Numbered from the stretch's first letter, positions 25,099-34,272 are shown. The stretch is DNA of 64,000 nucleotides from Lachnospiraceae bacterium (GCA_004557975.1 SFEV01000004.1:25604-89603); one strand, 5' to 3'. The notes: generated by a model not told the origin, from the letters alone. Translations and numbers: made by a program.

Positions 25099-25971
25099 AT
25101 GCACAGAACAGCAGACAAAGTATATATTCCGCCGGAACAGCTTCTGGAACGGCTTTCCGGGGCCAGGCTTGTGATGGCAGGATGTGACGGCAGCAGGAAG
25201 CAGGAATTTGCCCGGAATCTGGCGCATATGGCGAAGCAGAACGGTGTCGGCCTGACAGTTGAGGAGATGGCCATGTCGGCGGGAAATAAGACTGTGATGT
25301 CAGACGGTACGGCTGTGCCGACAGATAGCCGGGCAGAACTGCCGGAGGCAGCAGACTATGTGGTGCTGTTTTGGAATGCGGAAGGGTCGCCGGGAGCAGA
25401 TGATGCTTATGCGCAGTTTTTTGCATTGACGGAGCAGATGGAGCTGCTTTCCGGGACAAAGGTGAAGTCTGTATTGCTCGTGTCGGATTACAGCGTCTAC
25501 GGAAAATGCTTTGGCGGGACGGAGAAAAAAAGTGAGCTGCAGCTTGGCTATGTGAGCCACACGTCTGCGCAGGAGATTCCGCTGCACTGCATGCGCATGG
25601 CAGAACATTTTGCGTGCAGGCTCGCACGCGAGAACGGATTGAGGATGAAAGTGGTCCGGGCGGCAGAGGGATTAAGCGGTGAAGCGCAAAAGGCCATGAT
25701 TCTGGCGGCTGTGAAGGTAATGCTGGATGGAGCGGACGGGGAAATTTATAATCTTCCCGGAAGTGCAGGCGATAATCCGGGAATACAGGGAATGGCGGAC
25801 AATAATCCGGGAATACAGGGAATGACGGACAATAATCCGGGAATACAGGGAATGGCGGACAATGATCTGAGCAGACAGGAAACGCGTTCACCGCTGGCGC
25901 CGATCCACATACTGCCGGATACAGAGAAGGTCTCTGCTCTGGACAGAAGTGATTTCAGAGGACAGGAATAA
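25099..25971 (+). CDS. Degenerate SDR-like protein (probable pseudoenzyme)
   Basis: About 290 residues. It follows the fold order of the intact SDR at 23847 but has lost the chemistry. The nucleotide loop is ARLVMAGCDGSRKQ instead of GxxGxxG. The strand SVLLVSDYSVYG matches YLSSMEAYG. The segment LHCMRMAEHFACRLA aligns with YSESKRMAEGLCGAYA, putting Pro in place of the catalytic Tyr and Met in place of Lys. A 10-residue tandem repeat occupies the C-terminal part. The start is uncertain: ATG 25099 has GGGGA nearby, and ATG 25075 is also in frame. It may be a binding or regulatory subunit for its neighbours. No stop or frameshift interrupts it, so it is not simply decayed. Confidence 0.6.
   Translation: MHRTADKVYIPPEQLLERLSGARLVMAGCDGSRKQEFARNLAHMAKQNGVGLTVEEMAMSAGNKTVMSDGTAVPTDSRAELPEAADYVVLFWNAEGSPGADDAYAQFFALTEQMELLSGTKVKSVLLVSDYSVYGKCFGGTEKKSELQLGYVSHTSAQEIPLHCMRMAEHFACRLARENGLRMKVVRAAEGLSGEAQKAMILAAVKVMLDGADGEIYNLPGSAGDNPGIQGMADNNPGIQGMTDNNPGIQGMADNDLSRQETRSPLAPIHILPDTEKVSALDRSDFRGQE
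25771..25860 (+). repeat. 30-bp in-frame tandem repeat, three copies
   Basis: Three 30-bp units at 25771, 25801 and 25831, nearly identical, encoding DNNPGIQGMA-type decapeptides. Frame is kept whatever the copy number. Confidence 0.9.
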
Positions 25972-26015
25972 AATTTCCATTTTGGATAAAGTAAATTTAG
26001 AGGATAAGGAAAAGA

Positions 26016-27962
26016 ATGGTACTGCGTGATTATCTGAATGAATTTGAGCTGGACTGGGCACAGGCTCCGGTGAGGTCAGAGCTGATTCCAGGAAAACAAT
26101 TAAGAGGTGCAAAGGTACTGCTGATTGGAGAACAGTCCCGTCTGCAGGAGGCGATTGCCTGGTCGTTTCTGGCATGGAATGACCGGATGAATGCAGGGAT
26201 ACAGGTGTCGGAAGCCTCCTGGAAGGGAGATTCTCTCGTATCCGGCAATAATGCCTTTGACCTGCAGGAGGCAGATTATGTGATTCTGACCGGCTATTGC
26301 TGCCGTGAAATGGACCGGAATGCGGCGGAAGTGCTGGCATATATGAAGAAGTTTGAAAAGATGCTGAGAATAATAGGCGGATGGAACTGCAGACGAGTGC
26401 TTCTGCTCTCTGACGGGCGAGTGTACGGCAGGCTGCCCCATGCATTTGCGGCCTCCGAGTATGAGACGGGACAGACTGATACACAGTCGCCGGAATTTGA
26501 GGCGCAGTATTTTCTTCAGTCACTGGAAGGCATGTTCGTTTCACGTGGACGTGAGGCAGGTTTTGCGTATAATATTCTGCGCACCGGGCTGATTTACGGA
26601 CCGTGTATTCCGATGCTGGACCATCCTCTGGCTGTGCTTGCCGCAAAGACGGCCAGGGAGGAGGACACAAAGCTGACGCTTTCACCGGAGAGATCCTCCT
26701 ATATCTGCATCCATGATCTGCTGACCGCAGTGCAGTTTGTGCTGACCGGATGTCCGGCCAACAAGATTTTCAATGCTTCCGGACCGGATGCGGGACAGTC
26801 CATCGGTGAGCTTGCGATGATTCTGTATCAGAATTTCCCGGAACAGTGCCGGATTCGTCTGAGCACCGCCGGGTGTCCGGAACCTGTGCATGAAGGGCAA
26901 ACAGAAGAACAGAAAACAGAAGAGCAGAAAACAGAGAAAAAACGGACTGTGGACAGCCTGACCCGGCACGGCATTCTCCTGAATACGCAGCTTCTCTGTC
27001 ATTACGGCTTTGAACCGAAAATATCAGTGGAGGACGGCCTGATTATTCTTGTAAAGTATCTGCAGAATACGGGTGAAGTCTTCATTTTTGACAATACGTA
27101 CCTTGGAAAACTGGAAAAGGTACAGCAGATACTGCTGGGATATCTGCTGGAGATTGACCGCATCTGCAAAAAGCACCATATCAAATATTTTCTTGCCGGC
27201 GGTACGCTGCTTGGAGCAATCCGCCATCACGGCTTTATTCCGTGGGATGATGATGCCGATGTTATGATGCTGCGCGAGGACTACGACAAGTTTCAGCAGG
27301 TGGCCAAGCAGGAGCTTCCGGACAATATTTTTGTGCAGCTTCCCACCACAGAGAAAGGCAATTACAATCCATTCACGAAGCTGCGAATCAACAATACAAT
27401 GTTTGCGACAGAATTTACAGGGCATTTTATGGAGATGCACAATGGAATTTTCTTTGATGTGCTCTCACATGACAGGACAGGGCAGCATGGATGGTCTCAG
27501 AAACTGCACCTGATGGTTACAATGCTGACGCGCTCTGTTGTATTTAACAAATGGGGAAATACTGATGTTAAGGGCGGAGGAAAGCATCCGATTATCTGCA
27601 AGATTGTCAGCAAGGCCAAATATCTCATTCCGATGCCCTTTGCAGTGTGGGCACAGAACCGTTCTCTGGAGTTTTTCAGGAACAGAAAGACAGAGTATCT
27701 GTATGACGGTATGGGCCGCAATCTGAAACGGGGAGCTTTTCCGGCCAAATGGCTGGAAGAGGCTGTTTATGTGGATTTTGAAGGATATCAGTTCCCTGTG
27801 CCGAAAGAGTATGACAAATATCTGACGTATCTCTACGGTGATTATATGCAGATGATTCCGGTCAGCCAGAGGCGGACGAGCCACAGTATCGTGCTGACAG
27901 ACCTGGGAGAATATTCAGATTTTTATCTTATGGAAAGAAGGAACGGAAAATGCTTTCAGTAA
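26016..27962 (+). CDS. Degenerate SDR domain fused to LicD-family phosphotransferase
   Basis: 648 residues. Residues 1-290 resemble an extended SDR but lack the dinucleotide loop (AKVLLIGEQSRLQEA) and the Tyr-x3-Lys (AQYFLQSLEGMF aligns there). RVLLLSDGRVYG and LRTGLIYGP keep the fold pattern. A Glu/Lys/Gln linker with short repeats (EEQKTEEQKTEK) follows near 293-310. Residues 345-648 are a LicD domain with the hallmark AGGTLLGAIRHHGFIPWDDD and its metal-binding acidic cluster. LicD proteins transfer phosphorylcholine or other phospho-substituents from a CDP-donor to surface glycans. AAGGA precedes ATG 26016. The stop overlaps the next start by 13 bp. Confidence 0.85.
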   Translation: MVLRDYLNEFELDWAQAPVRSELIPGKQLRGAKVLLIGEQSRLQEAIAWSFLAWNDRMNAGIQVSEASWKGDSLVSGNNAFDLQEADYVILTGYCCREMDRNAAEVLAYMKKFEKMLRIIGGWNCRRVLLLSDGRVYGRLPHAFAASEYETGQTDTQSPEFEAQYFLQSLEGMFVSRGREAGFAYNILRTGLIYGPCIPMLDHPLAVLAAKTAREEDTKLTLSPERSSYICIHDLLTAVQFVLTGCPANKIFNASGPDAGQSIGELAMILYQNFPEQCRIRLSTAGCPEPVHEGQTEEQKTEEQKTEKKRTVDSLTRHGILLNTQLLCHYGFEPKISVEDGLIILVKYLQNTGEVFIFDNTYLGKLEKVQQILLGYLLEIDRICKKHHIKYFLAGGTLLGAIRHHGFIPWDDDADVMMLREDYDKFQQVAKQELPDNIFVQLPTTEKGNYNPFTKLRINNTMFATEFTGHFMEMHNGIFFDVLSHDRTGQHGWSQKLHLMVTMLTRSVVFNKWGNTDVKGGGKHPIICKIVSKAKYLIPMPFAVWAQNRSLEFFRNRKTEYLYDGMGRNLKRGAFPAKWLEEAVYVDFEGYQFPVPKEYDKYLTYLYGDYMQMIPVSQRRTSHSIVLTDLGEYSDFYLMERRNGKCFQ

Positions 27963-28879
27963 TATTACCTGCATACAACGAAGAAAAGATGATACGGAAA
28001 GCATCGGATGTGATTGACCGCATTCTTTCATCAGAAGGAATTGCGTATGAGATTGTTTTTGTAAATGACGGGTCGAAGGACAGGACCTGGGAAGAAATTG
28101 AACAGGCTGCACGGGAAAATTCCCATGTGACAGGGGTTCTGTTTTCAAGAAATTTCGGAAAAGAGGCTGCGATGCTTGCGGGGCTGGCATCTGCTTCAGG
28201 AGACTGCTGTGCCGTGATGGACTGTGATCTGCAGCATCCCCCGGAGACGCTTGTGGAGATGTACCGTCTGTGGGAACAGGGATACGAGGTCATCGAGGGC
28301 GTGAAGCGCACACGCGGAAAAGAAAGCGCAGTGCACAGGGCAAGCGCAGGAATATTTTACCGTATCATATCAAAGGCGGTGAAAATAGATATGTCGCGTG
28401 CATCCGATTTTAAGCTGCTTGACCGCAAAGCGGTGGATGCATTGCTTTCCATGCCGGAGCGGAATGTGTTTTTCCGGGCGCTGTCTTCGTGGATCGGATT
28501 CCGCACAACTTCTGTGGAATTTGACGTGCAGGAACGCACAGAAGGAGAGTCGAAGTGGTCTACCTGGTCTCTTGTCCAGTATGCAGTAAAGAATATTGTT
28601 TCATTTTCGACGGTACCAATGCAGTGTGTGACTGTTGCAGGCGTTTTTGTGTTCCTACTTGCAGTCGTGCTCGGAATCCAGTCATTGGTGAAATATTTCA
28701 GCGGACACGCAGTGGAGGGCTTTACCACTGTTATTCTTCTGATCCTGATGATCGGAAGTATTATCATGATCAGCCTGGGAATCATCGGATACTATATTGC
28801 AAAAATTTATGAAGAAGTAAAGGGACGTCCCAGGTATCTGATTTCGAAAAAAATTGGCGGAACCACCATGAAACGATAA
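27950..28879 (+). CDS. Polyprenyl-phosphate glycosyltransferase (GT2, DPM1/GtrB-like)
   Basis: 309 residues. The GT2 start SVILPAYNEEKMI, the substrate motif VNDGSKDRTWE, MDCDLQHPPE (DXD-like) and the acceptor-site FSRNFGKEAA are all present. Two C-terminal membrane segments (about 225-250 and 262-290) anchor it. Such enzymes load one sugar onto undecaprenyl phosphate as donor for modification of a polymer outside the membrane. Its start lies inside the end of the LicD gene, which suggests coupled translation. Last gene of the glycan locus, followed by a terminator. Confidence 0.88.
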   Translation: MLSVILPAYNEEKMIRKASDVIDRILSSEGIAYEIVFVNDGSKDRTWEEIEQAARENSHVTGVLFSRNFGKEAAMLAGLASASGDCCAVMDCDLQHPPETLVEMYRLWEQGYEVIEGVKRTRGKESAVHRASAGIFYRIISKAVKIDMSRASDFKLLDRKAVDALLSMPERNVFFRALSSWIGFRTTSVEFDVQERTEGESKWSTWSLVQYAVKNIVSFSTVPMQCVTVAGVFVFLLAVVLGIQSLVKYFSGHAVEGFTTVILLILMIGSIIMISLGIIGYYIAKIYEEVKGRPRYLISKKIGGTTMKR

Positions 28880-28904
28880 GGGGCGGTCCCGAAGAGAAGG
28901 AACT

Positions 28905-28937
28905 GAAAGCTGTGCAGGAGAAAGCGCAGCTTTCTTT
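28905..28937. terminator. Terminator between converging glycan locus and metallophosphoesterase gene
   Basis: An 11 bp stem with one G-T pair (28905-28915 with 28924-28934), 8 nt loop, followed by TTT on the plus strand. It overlaps the end of the minus-strand gene. Confidence 0.8.
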
Positions 28938-29595
28938 ATACGTTGGAACCCGGTTTTGGATCTGCCGGATCCTTGCCGAATTTCAGTGGACTCGGCTCAT
29001 CATCTTCATAGTCAAAAACAAAGCGTTCATATGCGTTGATGACCTGGGTATTGCGATATTTGTCGTATCGTTTGTGACTGCGGCCATAAGACATGTGGAC
29101 GTGTCCGTGCAGAAAATACCGCGGATTATATTTCTCAATCAGATCGATAAATGCCTTGAACCCCTGATGAGGCAGGTCACGGCCGTCATTAAGCTGGTAT
29201 GCGGGGGCGTGTGTGACAAGAATATCAAAGCCTCTCCGATACAGAAGCTGAAACCACAGCTTTTTAATTCTTTTTCGCATCTCCTGCTCTGTGTACTGGT
29301 AATCTCCCGGACGGTACCGCATGGAACCGCCCAGGCCGAGAATCCGGATTCCGTTGTACACAAAGATCTGATCGTCAATACAGGTACAGCCTTCAGGCGG
29401 TACCTGATCGTACTTCGTATCGTGGTTTCCGTGTACATAAATGACAGGAGCCGAGGTAAAGGTCGTCAGAAAGGAAAGGTAGTGCGGGTGCAGATCCCCG
29501 CACGATATGATCAGGTCAATCCCTTCCAGCTTGCTTTTCTCAAAATGATCCCATAAATATGAAGATTCTTCGTCTGCAATTACCAAGATCCGCAT
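28936..29595 (-). CDS. Calcineurin-like metallophosphoesterase
   Basis: About 219 residues. The metal-binding set is visible: ISCGDLHP, VHGNHDTK, VTHAPAYQ and FLHGHVHMSYG. The opening MRILVIADEESSYLWDHF holds Asp but not the usual D-x-H, so one metal ligand is atypical. The preferred start ATG 29595 has AGAGGA ten bases upstream; an ATG at 29634 overlaps the stop codon of the ParB-like/BMP gene and would give 13 extra residues. Either way it is expressed with that gene. The substrate is unknown. Confidence 0.8.
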   Translation of the reverse strand: MRILVIADEESSYLWDHFEKSKLEGIDLIISCGDLHPHYLSFLTTFTSAPVIYVHGNHDTKYDQVPPEGCTCIDDQIFVYNGIRILGLGGSMRYRPGDYQYTEQEMRKRIKKLWFQLLYRRGFDILVTHAPAYQLNDGRDLPHQGFKAFIDLIEKYNPRYFLHGHVHMSYGRSHKRYDKYRNTQVINAYERFVFDYEDDEPSPLKFGKDPADPKPGSNV

Positions 29596-29633
29596 GTGTG
29601 CAGTGTTCCTCTCTTTAGTGTTTCTGTGAAGCA

Positions 29634-31541
29634 TTAATTATCCATATTCTGAAGGCCCTGCTGGGACAGAACCGGCAATGCCGAATCAGTCAGCTCTGTG
29701 ATATCAGGAATAGTGCCGATGACATTTTCGGCCAGCCAGTCCATCCGGACAATTTCCTCAGGGGAGAGAATATTGTGGTCATGGCTTCCCTCCACAATAC
29801 CGGTCTGCGAATACAGAGTTCCTGAGAACGGATTGAATTCACCGCTGCGGATCGTATTCTTGAGCAGATCGATCAGACGCTTTGTGCCGACCGGAAGGTT
29901 CTGCGAGCAGATAACGTCAACGACATCGGAGGACATGCCCCACCAGTAATTGATGGCTTTGTTTTCTGTGTCATCATATTTCCATGTTCCGTCCATGATG
30001 GTACGGATCAGTTTTTCGTAGAATTTACCCCAGTGGCACAGCGGCATCGCGAGATTACGGATATGGTCATTTTCCACATGATAAATACCGAAGAAACGGG
30101 AGGCTTCTTCAGGGATTACCATATCTTTTCCGGAAACACAGGACGGACTGACATTCCGTATACATTCGTTGATATCGATATTCTTTTTTGTTGACCACTC
30201 CAGATACACTTTTGCCCGGGGATTAATCATCTTTGCACCCAGCGCAAATGCATTGATATTCGCTATATTGCCGAACAGAGGATAGTCTGCAATATAAAAC
30301 AGGCGGTCATTTTCTGCCATGGCACCGGCGATTGCACCCATCAGGAACTTCGCCTCATGCATTCTCGTGTAATAAGTACGGATGTACCGGTGCGAAGTAT
30401 TCAGGGAACAGTTCATAATGCGTATATCCGGGTTGGCGATGGCAGCCTTTACACTGGAAGGAGCAAAGGTCGGCGTGGTCGTGAAAATCAGATTGCAGCC
30501 ATCCTCAATGGCTTTTTCGATATAGAAGTCAATTGTGTCAACAGTGACATTATCATAATAAAAGGTAGTGACCTCATCCGGGAATGTCTGCTCCAGATGC
30601 TGACGGCCAAGCTCATGTGCATACGTCCATGCGGAGGTACCGGGTGTCTTTTCGTAAATAAAAGCAATCTTGAGGCGGGGACGTCCGGAGGGAAGAAGTC
30701 TGGTAAGCAGAGACTTCTTCTCTGTCGTCGGATCCATTTTCAGTTCCACTGTTTTGTGTTCCTCCAGAAGCCTGAACTCTTCCCAGGATTTGGCGATCAG
30801 AGTCTTCATGGTCTCTGTAGTCTCATTATCGATAGCGTCGTATCCGTACAGAGTGATAAAAGCAAGAAAAGCATCTCCGGGAGTGATGGAGAGTTTATTT
30901 CCGCCGCTGGCATTATAGGCTGCGGTGAAGCGTGTATATACGGAGCTGAAATTCAGCTGTTCGTCATCCGTCCACATTTCATCCGGCTGCTTGCCGACGG
31001 CTTTCTGGAGCTTTGCAAAGCTTCCTTCCTTCGAGAACCAGATGTAATTGATTTTGGACAGACGGTAAAAATCCATGAATTCAAAATATATTTTGTTTTC
31101 TTTTTCATCGGTGCGTTTCGGAATCAGACGTGTCACGTATCCCGGAATGGAGATTGCCTCAAAATATTTCATGACGCTGACACGCTTGTTGCCTTCTTCA
31201 ACATAAAATTTATTCATATATTCCACTGCTTTGATCGGTTCACGAATTCCTTCGTTTTCGTGTGCAGTGCTCAGATTGGACCATTTAATTGCAAATTCTG
31301 ATGATTCATTGAGAATGGGCATAAAATTGCCGGCGAAGGCGTTGCTTCGTCCGTCATATCGCGTTCCCACAATCTGATCAATAGGGATCTGCACCAGCCC
31401 GAGAGAAGTCATGGCCAGTGCTTCACTGGACGGGAGAATATCATCCAGAACCTGAAGTGTAGGTTTCTGGCCGCGGAGCATTCTGATCTGATAGTCTTTT
31501 TTTCCTGATTTATACGCTTTCTGGTAATCTTCCATTGACAT
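29634..31541 (-). CDS. Cytoplasmic protein with ParB-like N-terminus and BMP/PnrA ligand-binding domain
   Basis: 635 residues with no signal peptide. Residues 1-280 contain a ParB/sulfiredoxin-like segment: LVQIPIDQIVGTR, then IREPIKAVEYMNKFYVEEGN followed by KRVSVMKYFE, where EEGNKR stands in the place of the GERR box. Residues 290-600 resemble the purine-nucleoside/BMP-family periplasmic binding fold (IAFIYEKTPGTSAWTYAHE, IFTTTPTFAPS, FNPFSGTLY). A binding-protein fold without export signal should sense a ligand inside the cell. GGAGGA is nine bases before ATG 31541. The gene overlaps or abuts the metallophosphoesterase gene. Products of this shape are often labelled BMP substrate-binding protein, which would be misleading here. 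Confidence 0.7.
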   Translation of the reverse strand: MSMEDYQKAYKSGKKDYQIRMLRGQKPTLQVLDDILPSSEALAMTSLGLVQIPIDQIVGTRYDGRSNAFAGNFMPILNESSEFAIKWSNLSTAHENEGIREPIKAVEYMNKFYVEEGNKRVSVMKYFEAISIPGYVTRLIPKRTDEKENKIYFEFMDFYRLSKINYIWFSKEGSFAKLQKAVGKQPDEMWTDDEQLNFSSVYTRFTAAYNASGGNKLSITPGDAFLAFITLYGYDAIDNETTETMKTLIAKSWEEFRLLEEHKTVELKMDPTTEKKSLLTRLLPSGRPRLKIAFIYEKTPGTSAWTYAHELGRQHLEQTFPDEVTTFYYDNVTVDTIDFYIEKAIEDGCNLIFTTTPTFAPSSVKAAIANPDIRIMNCSLNTSHRYIRTYYTRMHEAKFLMGAIAGAMAENDRLFYIADYPLFGNIANINAFALGAKMINPRAKVYLEWSTKKNIDINECIRNVSPSCVSGKDMVIPEEASRFFGIYHVENDHIRNLAMPLCHWGKFYEKLIRTIMDGTWKYDDTENKAINYWWGMSSDVVDVICSQNLPVGTKRLIDLLKNTIRSGEFNPFSGTLYSQTGIVEGSHDHNILSPEEIVRMDWLAENVIGTIPDITELTDSALPVLSQQGLQNMDN

Positions 31542-31602
31542 AAGAAACATTCCTCCCTGTTTTCAGAAAACATAATATCTTAATCTACTGTAGTCACTGC
31601 TT

Positions 31603-31631
31603 ATTATAAAGTGCGTTGGAACAGAAATCAA
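31603..31631 (-). promoter_or_regulatory. Promoter for the ParB-like/BMP gene
   Basis: Minus-strand TTGATT (31631-31626) and a perfect TATAAT (31608-31603) with a 17 bp spacer, about 60 bp before the start codon. Confidence 0.7.
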
Positions 31632-31700
31632 GCATCCGGTATTTCTTTTCCGAATATACTGAAAAAGAGATACCAAATGCAATATTTGTGGGAGATGTGC

Positions 31701-32372
31701 ATGAATTATATCTGGGCGGCGATGATACTCATTGGTATTATTTACGGAACATTAACCGGACAGGTGGAGCCTGTTTCAGAAGCACTGCTTGATTCAGCCA
31801 GGGAGGCAGTGACACTGTGCACTACGATGCTGGGGGTTATGGGATTGTGGATGGGACTGATGCAGATTGCGGAGGATGCAGGTCTGGTTCATATGATTTC
31901 GCAGAAAATTCAGCCGTTGATCCGTTTCCTGTTTCCGGATATCCCGGATGGTCATCCGGCGAATAAGCATATTACAATGAATTGTGTGGCAAATTTCCTT
32001 GGATTGGGATGGGCGGCCACACCGGCGGGATTACGTGCTATGATGAGCCTGGAGGAGCTTGAGGAAGAACGGCGGAACGAACCGGGAGAGATGGTGGTGT
32101 ATCAGAAAGGAATTAAAAACAGCGGACAGAAGCAGAGGCAGGTCCGTGTGATGTCAAAGGGTGTGGCCAGCAATGAGATGTGTACGTTTCTGATACTGAA
32201 TATTTCTTCGCTGCAGCTGATCCCGGTGAATGTGATTGCTTACCGGGCACAGTATGGAAGTGTGAATCCCACAGCCATCGTTGGCCCGGGGATTGCGGCG
32301 ACGGCAGTGAGTACGGCGGTGGCGGTGGTGTTTTGCAGGGTGATGGATCGGAAATCCAGGAGATTGAAATAA
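31701..32372 (+). CDS. spmA: Spore maturation protein A (SpmA-like)
   Basis: 223-residue membrane protein with the nucleoside-recognition/Gate domain: MGLWMGLMQIAEDAG, NFLGLGWAATPAGL and SSLQLIPVNVIAYRA are SpmA signatures. In Bacillus SpmA acts with SpmB in spore-core dehydration. spmB normally follows directly, but here the next gene is an M3 peptidase, so spmB is missing from the locus. ATG 31701 is preferred because GGGAG lies just upstream and the first membrane helix begins there; an earlier ATG at 31611 would add 30 unusual residues. Confidence 0.85.
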   Translation: MNYIWAAMILIGIIYGTLTGQVEPVSEALLDSAREAVTLCTTMLGVMGLWMGLMQIAEDAGLVHMISQKIQPLIRFLFPDIPDGHPANKHITMNCVANFLGLGWAATPAGLRAMMSLEELEEERRNEPGEMVVYQKGIKNSGQKQRQVRVMSKGVASNEMCTFLILNISSLQLIPVNVIAYRAQYGSVNPTAIVGPGIAATAVSTAVAVVFCRVMDRKSRRLK

Positions 32373-32497
32373 TAATTGAAATAATCAGACCATCCCGCCT
32401 TGTGAATTCCCTGGCAGTGTGGTACCATAAATTTCAGCAGCAGTCCTAAACAGAGGCAGCCAAAACAGCAGTCTGAAGCGGGTGCGGTTCTGAATCG

Positions 32498-32506
32498 TGG
32501 TATACT
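32498..32506 (+). promoter_or_regulatory. Possible extended -10 promoter for the M3 peptidase gene
   Basis: TGG followed by TATACT (32501-32506), a TGn-extended -10 box with no convincing -35 box, about 58 bp before the peptidase start. Confidence 0.4.
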
Positions 32507-32563
32507 GCAATCTGCCTGCCTGGCTGCCGGGTATGCAATAAAACAGACATGAAGGAGAATTTA

Positions 32564-34270
32564 ATGATGAAGTTTTCACAGATGGATTACGAACGGCCTG
32601 ATCTTGAGGCACTGAAGGCTCAGCTGACAGAGCTGATTGAGCGTCTGAAAGGGGCTGAAGATTATGAGACGGCGAAAAAAACATTCCTGGATGAAGAGGT
32701 TCTGGAGAAGCATATCATGACACTCCAGACGCTGGTGGAGATTCGCCACACCATTGACACGAGGGACGCTTTTTATGATGAGGAAGAAGAGTTCTGGAAT
32801 GAGGCCGCCCCTGTTCTGGAACAGTACAGTCAGGCGTGGAGCAGTGTCATGCTGGAGAGCCGGTTCCGCCCGGATTTTGAGGCAGAGTATGGAAATCTGA
32901 TGTTCCTCAATGCAGAGATTGCACGGAAAACATTTTCGCCGGAGATCATACCGGATCTTCAGAAGGAGAATGAACTGAAGACTGCATATGAAAAGCTGAT
33001 TGCGTCTGCCCAGATTCCTTTTGAGGGAAATACGTATACGCTTTCCCAGCTTTCACCGTTTAAGAACGATGCGGATGACGCCAGAAGGCTGGCTGCCTGG
33101 AAGGCAGAGGGACAGTGGTATAAGGACAATCAGGAAAAGCTGGATGACCTGTATGACCAGCTTGTTCATGTGCGTGATGCCATGGGCAGAAAGCTCGGCT
33201 ATGATGGCTATACGGAGCTTGGATATTACAGGATGCAGCGCAACTGTTATACGAAGGAGGATATCGAGAAATTCCGTTCTGCGGTTGTGAAGTATCTGGT
33301 TCCTGTGGCGGATGAGATTTACAGAGAGCAGGCAAAGCGTCTCGGAAAATCCTACCCCATGAGCTTTGCGGACAATGCACTGGAGTTCCGCTCCGGCAAT
33401 CCGAAGCCCTGCGGTACACCGGATGAGATTCTGGAGCAGGGAAGAAAATTTTATGAAGAGCTCTCGCCTGAGACGGGTGAGTTTTTCAATATGATGCTGA
33501 ACAATGAGCTGATGGATGTGCTTTCCACCAAAGGCAAGGCAGGGGGCGGCTACTGTACAAGCATTCCGGATTATGAGGTGCCGTTTATTTTTGCAAATTT
33601 CAACGGTACACAGCATGATGTGGAAGTGGTCACCCACGAAGCAGGACATGCATTTGCCGCGTGGATGAACCGCACACGTGTACCGCTTGCATACGTCTGG
33701 CCGGGAATGGAGGCATGTGAGGTGCACTCCATGTCCATGGAATTTTTCGCATGGCCCTGGGCGGAAGGCTTCTTTGGGGAGGACACGCGGAAGTTTTATT
33801 ACAGTCATCTGTCCGGTGCTCTGACCTTTATTCCGTATGGAACGATGGTGGATCATTTCCAGCATATCGTCTATGAAAAACCGGATATGACACCGAAGGA
33901 GCGTCACGGTGTCTGGAAAGAACTGCTGGGCATCTATATGCCGTGGATGAAGCTGGACGGAGAGATCCCGTTCTACAGCGAGGGAGAGGGATGGCAGAGA
34001 CAGCAGCACATTTATGCCAGCCCGTTCTACTATATTGACTACTGCCTGGCCCAGACAGTGGCGCTTCAGCTCTGGACGAAGCTGCAGAAGGATCGGAGAG
34101 ATGCGTGGGAGCACTATATGGCATACACAAAGCAGGGCGGAAGCCGTGTGTTCACGGAGCTGCTGGAGCATGCAGGACTGGAGAGTCCGTTTGGGGAAGC
34201 GTGTCTCAGAGAAGTGTGCGAGACCGCAAAGCAGTGGCTGGAAGCCTTTGATCTGAAAGGGATCTGTTAA
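32564..34270 (+). CDS. M3 family oligoendopeptidase
   Basis: 568 residues, related to oligoendopeptidase F and cytoplasmic. The zinc site VVTHEAGHAFA (HExxH) lies near 368, and the third ligand Glu in EACEVHSMSMEFF about 25 residues later. It cuts oligopeptides, probably those brought in by the oligopeptide importer 1 kb downstream. AAGGAG lies six bases before ATG 32564; ATG 32567 and 32549 are also in frame. The next gene begins 2 bp after its stop. Confidence 0.9.
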   Translation: MMKFSQMDYERPDLEALKAQLTELIERLKGAEDYETAKKTFLDEEVLEKHIMTLQTLVEIRHTIDTRDAFYDEEEEFWNEAAPVLEQYSQAWSSVMLESRFRPDFEAEYGNLMFLNAEIARKTFSPEIIPDLQKENELKTAYEKLIASAQIPFEGNTYTLSQLSPFKNDADDARRLAAWKAEGQWYKDNQEKLDDLYDQLVHVRDAMGRKLGYDGYTELGYYRMQRNCYTKEDIEKFRSAVVKYLVPVADEIYREQAKRLGKSYPMSFADNALEFRSGNPKPCGTPDEILEQGRKFYEELSPETGEFFNMMLNNELMDVLSTKGKAGGGYCTSIPDYEVPFIFANFNGTQHDVEVVTHEAGHAFAAWMNRTRVPLAYVWPGMEACEVHSMSMEFFAWPWAEGFFGEDTRKFYYSHLSGALTFIPYGTMVDHFQHIVYEKPDMTPKERHGVWKELLGIYMPWMKLDGEIPFYSEGEGWQRQQHIYASPFYYIDYCLAQTVALQLWTKLQKDRRDAWEHYMAYTKQGGSRVFTELLEHAGLESPFGEACLREVCETAKQWLEAFDLKGIC

Positions 34271-34272
34271 GA

